Of a stretch of DNA of 40,724 bases, positions 6,251-12,367 are shown piece after piece. The position numbers and the translations under genes are program-made. The DNA lies in NCBI GenBank assembly GCA_902607735.1, contig CACLLG010000006.1, positions 1-40,724 of the forward strand. Direction: 5' to 3'. Numbering within the stretch: the first letter of the stretch is position 1; each line of letters begins with the position of its first letter. Under the pieces are notes generated by a model that saw nothing but the letters and a program-made list of their open reading frames with translations, had not been told where the DNA came from and made no database searches. This stretch comes from an uncultured Pelagibacteraceae bacterium (GTDB lineage Bacteria > Pseudomonadota > Alphaproteobacteria > Pelagibacterales > Pelagibacteraceae).

Positions 6251-7405
6251 TTATTTCTTTAATTTTTTAAGAACTATTTTTTTCCAATTGTAATGTCGAT
6301 CTCGTGAGTTAACTACAATTATTCTTTTCTTTTCAAAATCAATAACAATATTTTGTCCGCCAAAACCACTCATTCCTAAAATTTTTCTTTTAGATAAACC
6401 AATAATATCAAAATGAAATTGACCACCATATTTCTTTGTGTACATTGCTACATCAAATTGACCAGATCTATCACCATCATAATTTTTTTTATTTTTATTT
6501 ATTCTTCTTTCGTATACAGTTTTTAAGTATTTACCTACACAAGTATCATTATTCCAATGGTCCATGACTACTTTTGCAATTCTTAAATAATCATATCTGT
6601 CTGCATAAAAAGAATATCTTCCAAATTGTCCTTCTCCTGGCATTTTTTCTCGTGAGCGAATAGTTTTATGAAAGAACACACTATTTTTAATTTTGGCATC
6701 TTCTCTAAAAACTTTGTTTAGTATTTTTTGAAAATCATCACCGGTTTTAAAAATAACATAGTTCATGATGGTATTAGTAGCGAGCGCATTATAATTATAT
6801 ATTGATGATGCTTTTTTTGTATTTTGTAAAATTGGCGATTCCATTACTTTCTTTATTTGAAAAACATTTACATTAAAATATTTATCATCTTTAATACGAT
6901 TATCTGAGTTAAAATTTTTTTCACCAATAATTTTTTGATCACCCGCTTTCATATTTAATAAATCTATGAGTTTTTGACCTTCATAAAGAGTACCTTTTAA
7001 TACTGACCAATCATCTAAAGTTACATCAATATTATCAATGTAACCTTCGCAAATTGCATAACCTGTAACATATGATACTAAACTTTTACCCATTGAATGA
7101 GATGGAAGTAAACCATTATTATTTTTAATATATGACGGAAGATCATGTTCATCTATTTTAATTTTATCATCTTCAAATAGTAAATAACTGACTAAACCAG
7201 TTTTTTTTTTATTTTTAATTTCTTTAATAACCCCTTTATCTTTAACTAAATTAGATTGAAATTGATAATAATTGTCAGCACCCTTTACTTCATAATTCCA
7301 AAATGCACTAAAACTATATTCTTCATATTGGTGTTTAGCGAACGAATACGATGTGAAAAGAGAAAACATCAAAACCAGAAGGACGTATAGAGATAGTTTT
7401 TTCAT
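6251..7405 (-). CDS. Secreted serine hydrolase, beta-lactamase-like (class C / esterase family)
   Basis: 384 residues with the shared Sec signal peptide (MKKLSLYVLLVLMFSLFTSYSFA). The motif SMGKS at about 104-108 supplies the SxxK nucleophile and lysine; YNYNALATN near 203-211 corresponds to the tyrosine motif; GFGGQNIVID near 353 is the family's C-terminal active-site strand. The closest pattern is the beta-lactamase-related / 6-aminohexanoate-dimer hydrolase group, which includes esterases, amidases and D-amino-acid peptidases, so substrate cannot be read from sequence and antibiotic resistance should not be assumed. Transcribed from U copy E, whose mini-ORF is cut to MT-stop here. The gene ends beside gggggttttttta, a possible remnant of a T repeat. 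Confidence 0.82.
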   Translation of the reverse strand: MKKLSLYVLLVLMFSLFTSYSFAKHQYEEYSFSAFWNYEVKGADNYYQFQSNLVKDKGVIKEIKNKKKTGLVSYLLFEDDKIKIDEHDLPSYIKNNNGLLPSHSMGKSLVSYVTGYAICEGYIDNIDVTLDDWSVLKGTLYEGQKLIDLLNMKAGDQKIIGEKNFNSDNRIKDDKYFNVNVFQIKKVMESPILQNTKKASSIYNYNALATNTIMNYVIFKTGDDFQKILNKVFREDAKIKNSVFFHKTIRSREKMPGEGQFGRYSFYADRYDYLRIAKVVMDHWNNDTCVGKYLKTVYERRINKNKKNYDGDRSGQFDVAMYTKKYGGQFHFDIIGLSKRKILGMSGFGGQNIVIDFEKKRIIVVNSRDRHYNWKKIVLKKLKK

Positions 7406-7420
7406 CCAAAATCATTTTAA

Positions 7421-7516
7421 TCCCACTTCTCAACTAAGTCATCCTTCTCTTTCGTCTGATTCTGCAGTGAAGAAGTGAAATAAGTGAGTATTGATATGAA
7501 ATGAATGCGAATGTAA
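7421..7516 (-). repeat. U repeat, copy E: shortened promoter/leader block
   Basis: Matches the other U copies but lacks one cttctcg motif and one of the two gcagtgaag motifs, and has an early stop in the mini-ORF. It still ends in atgaatgcgaatgtaa and still sits directly upstream of a signal-peptide gene. Confidence 0.7.
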
Positions 7517-7541
7517 GAAATTATAATATAGCAAATATTAT

Positions 7542-7817
7542 TTAAATATTTAACATACTAAAAAATGCTATTAATCCAAAAAAAACCAAAATAGATAAAA
7601 ATAGTGATATAGATGAAAAAATTATTCCAATAAGAGATAAGGTTTTATTTTCATCTTTTTTTCTTCCTATAATACCACAAATCAATCCAACCGTACCAAA
7701 AACAAGTCCAAAAAGGAATAGACCTACCACTCCAAAAACTATTGATAGAATTCCAAGTAAATTGGATTGATCTTTTTTTCTAAAGGAAAGTTCCAATTTT
7801 ATTTTTTTTGTTGGCAT
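7542..7817 (-). CDS. Small DUF4190-like membrane protein
   Basis: 91 residues: a basic, polar N-terminus (MPTKKIKLELSFRKKDQ), then two glycine-rich transmembrane helices (about 20-50 and 60-88) separated by the basic turn GRKKDENKT. The segments ILSIVFGVVGLFLFG and LSLIGIIFSSISLF follow the pattern of the DUF4190 family of small inner-membrane proteins of unknown function. It lies between U copy E and the second T2 terminator, is preceded by its own short AT-rich region, and lacks the shared signal peptide. Confidence 0.65.
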   Translation of the reverse strand: MPTKKIKLELSFRKKDQSNLLGILSIVFGVVGLFLFGLVFGTVGLICGIIGRKKDENKTLSLIGIIFSSISLFLSILVFFGLIAFFSMLNI

Positions 7818-7867
7818 AAACTAATAATTGTTAACATGTATTCCCATTTCATTCTAAACAAAAATTC

Positions 7868-7899
7868 AAAAAGGGCAGTTTTTACTGCCCTTTCTTTTT
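7868..7899. terminator. Bidirectional terminator T2, copy 2
   Basis: Stem aaaaagggcag … ctgcccttt with loop ttttta and T-rich sequence on the right. About 30 bases are identical to the terminator at 6034-6064. It lies upstream of the DUF4190-like gene rather than at its 3' end, so it looks like a duplication product or the terminator of the former neighbour. Confidence 0.75.
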
Positions 7900-7935
7900 G
7901 CTCGTTCTATAAATATTTAAGTGGTACGTTTAACA

Positions 7936-8052
7936 ATGAGTGAAAATGGAAAAAAGAAACGAAAAAGAAACTGGCCACTTGCCATAGTGCTTTTAACCAT
8001 CGGTATTATCTGGATGTTGATTGATGGAATTCGTGGTTGTTCTACCTTTTAG
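7936..8052 (+). CDS. Possible 38-residue single-pass membrane protein
   Basis: Short plus-strand frame: basic N-terminus MSENGKKKRKRNWP, one hydrophobic helix (LAIVLLTIGIIWMLI), then DGIRGCSTF. The basic-then-hydrophobic layout fits a small membrane protein with its N-terminus inside. It has no clear ribosome binding site. It is the only plus-strand frame between groEL and tRNA-Thr that looks like a gene, and may be ancestral sequence between groEL and hisG before the island expanded. Confidence 0.4.
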   Translation: MSENGKKKRKRNWPLAIVLLTIGIIWMLIDGIRGCSTF

Positions 8053-8082
8053 AATTGCTTTAAAATAGGGTATGTAACCCAC

Positions 8083-8760
8083 CTAAATTAATGAATTTAA
8101 AAAATGTCGCAAAGTTGTGGCTTTTTTTTTTGAAATTAACAAACAAGCTTGAGATTTTAAAATATATCCATCCTTAAGGACTCTAAGATTATTATCTTTT
8201 AAAGTTTTTCCAGTTGAGCTTATGTCTGTAATAATTTCAGATGATCCAATAAATGGATAAGTTTCTGTTGCTCCAAGACTTGACACAAGTTTGTATTGGA
8301 TGATCCCCTTTGAGACCAGAAAATTATTAGTTAAATTTGGATACTTCGTAGCAACTCGTAACCTAGTATTCTTTTTGTCTCTAAAATCAAAAGAAACTTC
8401 TTCTAGATCTGCCACTGTTTGAACATCTATCCAGTCATTAGGAATAGCAACTACTACGTCAGCTATACCAAAATCTAATTTTTTTTTAATTTCAATTTTT
8501 TTTTGAAGATTGATAGACGATTCTTGTAATAAATCTAAACCAGATATCCCTATGTCGATTGTTCCGTCACCAAGTCTTTGGATTATCTCTTTGGCGTGTA
8601 AATAAATAATTTTTGAATTAGGTAAATTCTCTATTTGAGCAAAATAATTTCTTTCTCCTCCATTGGACGTTGGTTTAAAATTATTTTTTTCGAAGAAACT
8701 TATTGAGTCTTCCTTTAATCTTCCTTTGCTCGGTAAGCCTATGGTTATTAAATTTTTCAT
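8083..8760 (-). CDS. hisG: ATP phosphoribosyltransferase, short form HisG
   Basis: First enzyme of histidine biosynthesis: condenses ATP with PRPP to phosphoribosyl-ATP. At 225 residues it lacks the regulatory C-terminal domain of long HisG, so it should need the HisZ subunit, whose gene is directly upstream with a two-base gap. Family sequence includes the N-terminal GLPSKGRLKED, DGTIDIGISGLDLLQE, and the phosphate-binding region ISSTGKTLKDNNL. It is the last gene of the hisS-hisZ-hisG unit. Confidence 0.95.
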   Translation of the reverse strand: MKNLITIGLPSKGRLKEDSISFFEKNNFKPTSNGGERNYFAQIENLPNSKIIYLHAKEIIQRLGDGTIDIGISGLDLLQESSINLQKKIEIKKKLDFGIADVVVAIPNDWIDVQTVADLEEVSFDFRDKKNTRLRVATKYPNLTNNFLVSKGIIQYKLVSSLGATETYPFIGSSEIITDISSTGKTLKDNNLRVLKDGYILKSQACLLISKKKATTLRHFLNSLI

Positions 8761-8762
8761 AT

Positions 8763-9809
8763 TTATAAGTTATTTAAATTAATTGCAGCTCCAACTGCTG
8801 AAATATTTTTTTTAGATCCTAGGCTTTTCAATAAACCGTCATATCTTCCACCTCGTGCTATCTCTTTTTTTGATGAGTTATATATCTCAAAAACTATTCC
8901 AGTATAATATTCTATATCTCTACCAAAATTTATTGAAAAAATAGTCTTTGAATTTATTTTTGATAAATTCTTTATAGTTGATAAATCTTTAAAAACTCTA
9001 TTACTTAATTTATTTTTTTTAACAAATTTTTTTAAAGTTTTGTCTAATTGATTGATTGGACAATTAATTTTTAAAAACTCTCTAATAATTTTTGCAATTT
9101 TTTTATTTTCTACAAACGATCTTGGATCTTTTATTTTTCTATCAAATCTAGACAAAATTTCAGAAACTTTACGACTTGCAATTTCTTTACTTTGATCAAG
9201 ATTTTTCATTTCGGTAAATCTCTTTTTATCTAACTCAACTGCCACTGGATCTACATCGGAGTTAGTTTCAAGCCTTTTAAGTAAATCTTCAAAATATTGA
9301 GGCCTCCAAAAGTGTCTTTTCAGTCTCATCTTCCATCTTTTTGGAATTATTAATGACTCTATTAACTCTTGAAATAAACTTACATCGCTCACTTTAATCG
9401 ATGTATTTTTTATTCTTATTTTTTTAATTGAATTTGCAATTGTTTTTAAAACTTTTAAGTCATCAGTAGATTTATTTTTAGAACCTAAAATCTCTATTCC
9501 CAACTGATCATTGACAACTTTGTCTTTTAAGTTATTCGATCTTCTGTAAGCTTGTCCTGAATAAAAAATTTTTGAATTTGCTTTAGAATTATCTTTTAAA
9601 TATTTTATACATGAAGCAACAGTCAAATCTGGTCGTAGACACATACTTTTCCCAGTATCATCCTCAAAAGTAAGCATTAACTTTCTAAAATTTTCACCTG
9701 ATCTTTGAATAATATAATTTGAATCTAAAAGAACATCTGGTTCCGATAAAACGAATCCATCCTTCTTAAAAACTTTTATTATATTTTCAGAGTAGCTTTT
9801 TGATTTCAT
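8763..9809 (-). CDS. hisZ: ATP phosphoribosyltransferase regulatory subunit HisZ
   Basis: 348-residue paralogue of histidyl-tRNA synthetase that pairs with short HisG in an octameric enzyme and gives it histidine feedback control. It keeps class II synthetase features (DDTGKSMCLRPDLT, INFGRDIEYYTGIVFE, ARGGRYDGLL) but has no tRNA-binding C-terminal domain and is shorter than HisS. Its start lies 23 bases inside the 3' end of hisS, so the three genes are probably translated in a coupled way. The lysine-rich middle section reflects AT bias. Confidence 0.9.
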   Translation of the reverse strand: MKSKSYSENIIKVFKKDGFVLSEPDVLLDSNYIIQRSGENFRKLMLTFEDDTGKSMCLRPDLTVASCIKYLKDNSKANSKIFYSGQAYRRSNNLKDKVVNDQLGIEILGSKNKSTDDLKVLKTIANSIKKIRIKNTSIKVSDVSLFQELIESLIIPKRWKMRLKRHFWRPQYFEDLLKRLETNSDVDPVAVELDKKRFTEMKNLDQSKEIASRKVSEILSRFDRKIKDPRSFVENKKIAKIIREFLKINCPINQLDKTLKKFVKKNKLSNRVFKDLSTIKNLSKINSKTIFSINFGRDIEYYTGIVFEIYNSSKKEIARGGRYDGLLKSLGSKKNISAVGAAINLNNL

Positions 9810-11121
9810 TTGCTAGATCCTCAATTTTAACCAAGCTTTCTTTGCCGGTTTCAAGATTTTTTAATGTTACTTTTCCAGATTTTATTTCGTCATCGCCATA
9901 CAAAATAGCAGCCGGAGATCCAATCTTGTTTGCATACTCCATTTGTTTTTTTAACTTGCCTTCCCCTGGATAAATCTCAGAACTGATATTTGATATTCTA
10001 AGTTTATTTAATATCTCAACATATTCTTTGTTTTTGTTTTTATCAAAAACGCATATAACTACTGGTCGAGTAGTCTTTATTTTAAAATCTTTTTTTTGCA
10101 TTAAAGCAAAAACTAGCCTATCAAGACCAATTGATATTCCAGTTGCGGGACAATCAAAATTTCCAAAATTGCCTACAAGATTATCGTATCTTCCTCCTCC
10201 GCCTATTGAACCAAATTGAATAGCTTGCCCTTTTGAATTCTTTACCTCAAAATTTAAATTAACCTCAAAAATAGATCCCGTATAATATTCCAAGCCTCTT
10301 ATCACTGTTGGATCAAATTTATAATTTTCAAAATTATAATCTTTAAATATTTTAATAATCTCTAAGACATCTTGACTGTCAGATGTTTTACTTTTTAAAG
10401 CATTTTCAATTATTTTTATCTGATCACTATTAAGATTTGCTCCCTTTGTATAATCTCCAGATTTATCTTTTCTGCCTTCTCCAAGAAGTTTCTTTGCCTC
10501 TCCCCATCCAAGTCTATCGATCTTATCAAGAGCGCGTAAAGTAGTTGATATTTGCTCTTTTGATTTAATTTTTAATTCCTCAAAGAGTTTATCAGTGAAT
10601 TTTCTAGAAGAAATCTTCACAGTATAATCTTTTTTATCTAGTCCACACTTTTGTAATATCTCAGATATTAATATGCAAAGCTCAGCATCTGCTTGTAAAC
10701 TATTTGTTCCTACATAATCTGCATCAAATTGTAAAAACTCTCTAAATCTGCCAGGTCCTGGTTTTTCGTTTCTCCATACAGTTCCTAGTTGATAGCGTTT
10801 AAAAGGTTTAGGTATCTCAAGGTAATTTTTTGCAACGTACCTTGCTAGGGGAGCAGTAAGATCATATCGAAGTGATAACCATTTATTTTCATCTTTAAAA
10901 GAAAACACTCCTTGGTCTGGTCTTTCTTTGTCAGGCAAAAATTTTCCAATGCTATCCGTATACTCAAAACTTGGTGTTTCGAGATATTGAAATCCGTACT
11001 TAATCATAACTTCTTTAATATTAGAAATTATGAAATCTCGGATTAATAATTCTTGTTCTTGTCTATCTATAAAACCTAAAGGTAATTCCTTAGAGGGTTT
11101 AAGATTTTTTTCTTTATTCAT
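9787..11121 (-). CDS. hisS: Histidyl-tRNA synthetase
   Basis: Charges tRNA-His with histidine (class IIa synthetase). I place the start at the ATG at 11121 (MNKEKNLKPSKELPLGF, 444 residues); the longer frame would run back through the tRNA-His gene. Visible motifs: motif 2 VWRNEKPGPGRFREFLQFD, the histidine-binding RGLEYYTGSIFE, GGGGRYDNLVG and motif 3 GISIGLDRLVFAL, followed by an anticodon-binding domain. The gene begins five bases after its own substrate tRNA gene, so tRNA-His and hisS are probably cotranscribed. Confidence 0.96.
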   Translation of the reverse strand: MNKEKNLKPSKELPLGFIDRQEQELLIRDFIISNIKEVMIKYGFQYLETPSFEYTDSIGKFLPDKERPDQGVFSFKDENKWLSLRYDLTAPLARYVAKNYLEIPKPFKRYQLGTVWRNEKPGPGRFREFLQFDADYVGTNSLQADAELCILISEILQKCGLDKKDYTVKISSRKFTDKLFEELKIKSKEQISTTLRALDKIDRLGWGEAKKLLGEGRKDKSGDYTKGANLNSDQIKIIENALKSKTSDSQDVLEIIKIFKDYNFENYKFDPTVIRGLEYYTGSIFEVNLNFEVKNSKGQAIQFGSIGGGGRYDNLVGNFGNFDCPATGISIGLDRLVFALMQKKDFKIKTTRPVVICVFDKNKNKEYVEILNKLRISNISSEIYPGEGKLKKQMEYANKIGSPAAILYGDDEIKSGKVTLKNLETGKESLVKIEDLANEIKKLL

Positions 11122-11126
11122 TATTT

Positions 11127-11203
11127 TGGTACAGCAGGGTGGATTCGAACCACCGACCCCTAGTTCCACAAACTAGTGCTCTAACCAACTGAGCTACTGC
11201 TGC
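11127..11203 (-). tRNA. tRNA-His (anticodon GTG)
   Basis: Full cloverleaf on the minus strand: acceptor GCAGCAG/CTGCTGT, D arm GCTC…GAGC, anticodon stem CTAGT/ACTAG around TTGTGGA, T arm GGTGG/CCACC, encoded CCA. There is no encoded G at position -1 (a T precedes G1), the first pair is G1:U72 and position 73 is A. This departs from the usual bacterial G-1:C73 identity but fits the form reported for many alphaproteobacteria. Confidence 0.95.
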
Positions 11204-11275
11204 ATAACTCCTTTTTATATTAATTGTTTATAATTTTAAATATGTAATGATTTAGCTAAGCAATAGCCTAGCGTG

Positions 11276-11362
11276 TGCAAAATGGTGTTTTGCATTTTTT
11301 AGATTAATGATTTTTAAATTTTTAATCATTGCTGCAAAGTATCATAAAATTTTTACTTTGCA
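11276..11362. other. Three consecutive hairpins between tRNA-His and a cold-shock gene
   Basis: Stem-loops in order: tgcaaaa/ttttgca (11276-11294, followed by six T on the plus strand), aatgatt/aatcatt (11306-11330) and tgcaaagta/tactttgca (11333-11362). They fill the gap after the cold-shock gene at 11381-11584 and before tRNA-His. The last two may form its 3' end on the minus strand; the first looks like a plus-strand terminator although no plus-strand gene precedes it. Confidence 0.5.
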
Positions 11363-11380
11363 ACAATAGATTGTATTGGA

Positions 11381-11584
11381 TTAAGCTTTTTGAAGATTTA
11401 CAGCTGAAGGTCCCTTGTCTCCATTTTCAACTTCAAATGTTAACTCATCACCTTCGTTTAATTCAATGTTTGCTGCTCTAGCAGCAGAAGAATGAACAAA
11501 AACATCTTTCTCTTTGTCCTCTCTTTCAATGAATCCATAACCCTTTGTTGGATTAAACCACTTAACTTTTCCTTTTATACTCAT
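11381..11584 (-). CDS. Cold-shock domain protein (CspA family), copy 1
   Basis: 67-residue single cold-shock domain, which binds single-stranded RNA or DNA and acts as an RNA chaperone. RNP1 reads KGYGFIER (about residues 14-21) and RNP2 DVFVHSS (about 27-33). It is close to the 68-residue copy upstream, differing mainly in the loop after RNP2 (AARAANIEL versus [10 protein letters not shown]), which points to a tandem duplication. A purine-rich ribosome site (AGAAAGG) lies about seven bases before the ATG. The hairpin at 11611-11652 lies in its leader. Confidence 0.93.
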   Translation of the reverse strand: MSIKGKVKWFNPTKGYGFIEREDKEKDVFVHSSAARAANIELNEGDELTFEVENGDKGPSAVNLQKA

Positions 11585-11610
11585 GTTTTTACCTTTCTTT
11601 GTTAATTAAA

Positions 11611-11652
11611 GGGGGCAGTTAATATTTTAAAATAAATAATATTTCTGCCCCT
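11611..11652 (-). other. GC-rich hairpin between the two cold-shock genes
   Basis: ggggcag (11612-11618) pairs perfectly with ctgcccc (11645-11651) around an AT-only loop of 26 bases. On the minus strand it follows the upstream csp stop and is trailed by CCTTTAATT, so it may be a weak terminator or attenuator, or a leader structure for the downstream csp gene. Confidence 0.55.
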
Positions 11653-11678
11653 ATTTTGTTAAATTTATTGAAATACGA

Positions 11679-11885
11679 TTAAGATTTTTTCAGATTTACT
11701 GCGGATGGACCTTTTTCGCCGTTCTCAACTTCAAATGTTAACTCATCGCCTTCATTAAGATACTTAAGTCCTGCATCTCTAACTGCCGTGTGATGAACAA
11801 AAACATCTTTCTCTTTGTCTTCTCGTTCAATGAAACCATATCCTTTCTTTCCATTAAACCATTTTACTTTACCTTTTATACTCAT
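11679..11885 (-). CDS. Cold-shock domain protein (CspA family), copy 2
   Basis: 68-residue cold-shock domain with RNP1 KGYGFIER and RNP2 DVFVHHT; RNA chaperone family. It lies about 95 bases upstream of the paralogue at 11381-11584. Its 5' leader contains a perfect 25-base palindrome (11911-11935) just after a promoter-like TTGACA…TATTAA pair, so it has a structured or operator-bearing 5' end. Members of this family are often controlled through their 5' untranslated RNA, but regulation here is inferred. Confidence 0.93.
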   Translation of the reverse strand: MSIKGKVKWFNGKKGYGFIEREDKEKDVFVHHTAVRDAGLKYLNEGDELTFEVENGEKGPSAVNLKKS

Positions 11886-11910
11886 TTACTCGTTCCTTAG
11901 TTGTTAATAA

Positions 11911-11935
11911 TTTATTGTAGATAATCTACAATAAA
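11911..11935. promoter_or_regulatory. Perfect 25-base palindrome in the csp leader
   Basis: Two 12-base arms (tttattgtagat / atctacaataaa) meet at a single central base with no mismatch. It starts about where transcription should begin from the promoter at 11941-11967 and ends 25 bases before the ATG. It could be a dimeric-repressor operator or, in RNA, an 11-pair hairpin with a three-base loop at the mRNA 5' end. Confidence 0.6.
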
Positions 11936-11940
11936 GCTCT

Positions 11941-11967
11941 TTAATAGATTTGATAGAGATATGTCAA
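11941..11967 (-). promoter_or_regulatory. Candidate sigma-70 promoter for the upstream csp gene
   Basis: On the minus strand a perfect TTGACA (11967-11962) is followed after 15 bases by TATTAA (11946-11941). The spacing is slightly short. It lies between tRNA-Phe and the csp palindrome. Confidence 0.5.
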
Positions 11968-11987
11968 GTTCAAATATAACTTCAGAA

Positions 11988-12063
11988 TGGTGGCCAGGGA
12001 CGGAATCGAACCGCCGACACAAGCCTTTTCAGGGCTCTGCTCTACCAACTGAGCTACCTGGCC
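11988..12063 (-). tRNA. tRNA-Phe (anticodon GAA)
   Basis: Cloverleaf on the minus strand starting GGCCAGGTAGCTCAGTTGG, anticodon stem GAGCC/GGCTT around loop CTGAAAA, T arm with GGTTCGATTCC, encoded CCA. It begins only three bases after the infA stop codon, so it is probably processed from the infA transcript. Confidence 0.95.
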
Positions 12064-12066
12064 TAA

Positions 12067-12282
12067 TCAAAACCTAAATATAATTCTACCTTTGGTTAAA
12101 TCATAAGGAGTAACTTCGACTAAAACATTATCACCGGTTAATATTCTTATTCTATTTTTTTTTAATTTTCCAGCAGTATGTGCCAAAACTTCATGATTAT
12201 TTTCGAGTACTACTTTAAACATAGCGTTAGGTAATAACTCTTTCACCTTGCCTTTGAATTCTAAAAAATCTTGTTTTGTCAA
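12067..12282 (-). CDS. infA: Translation initiation factor IF-1
   Basis: 71-residue OB-fold protein that binds the ribosomal A site during initiation. Family sequence: [31 protein letters not shown] and the C-terminal GRIIFRF. The start codon is TTG, chosen because a GAGG ribosome site (12290-12293) lies seven bases upstream and the family N-terminus fits. A good promoter pair lies at 12313-12341. tRNA-Phe follows immediately. Confidence 0.95.
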   Translation of the reverse strand: MTKQDFLEFKGKVKELLPNAMFKVVLENNHEVLAHTAGKLKKNRIRILTGDNVLVEVTPYDLTKGRIIFRF

Positions 12283-12312
12283 TTTAAATCCTCAACATAG
12301 TTTTATTAAAAA

Positions 12313-12341
12313 TTATTACACAACTCAATATCCATTTTCAA
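12313..12341 (-). promoter_or_regulatory. infA: Candidate sigma-70 promoter for infA / tRNA-Phe
   Basis: On the minus strand TTGAAA (12341-12336), a 17-base spacer, then TAATAA (12318-12313). It lies in the 85-base gap between the murA stop and the infA start, about 30 bases before the start codon. Confidence 0.55.
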
Positions 12342-12367
12342 ACGTAGATTTAATTTTTTTACATACT

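Noticed and set aside
6251..7405. Antibiotic-resistance beta-lactamase
   Set aside because: The SxxK fold is shared by many esterases and amidases; the tyrosine motif region and C-terminal GFGGQ resemble the hydrolase group rather than true class C beta-lactamases.
3598..7516. CRISPR array formed by the U repeats
   Set aside because: The repeats are about 120 bases, unevenly spaced by 0.7-1.5 kb of coding sequence, and no cas genes are present.
1566..7935. Integron or prophage origin for the island
   Set aside because: No integrase, transposase, phage structural gene or attC-type palindrome is visible, and payloads are preceded by promoter-like leaders, unlike promoterless integron cassettes.
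9787..11169. Longer hisS frame starting at 11169
   Set aside because: The extra 16 residues are translated from the tRNA-His gene; the ATG at 11121 gives the normal N-terminus.
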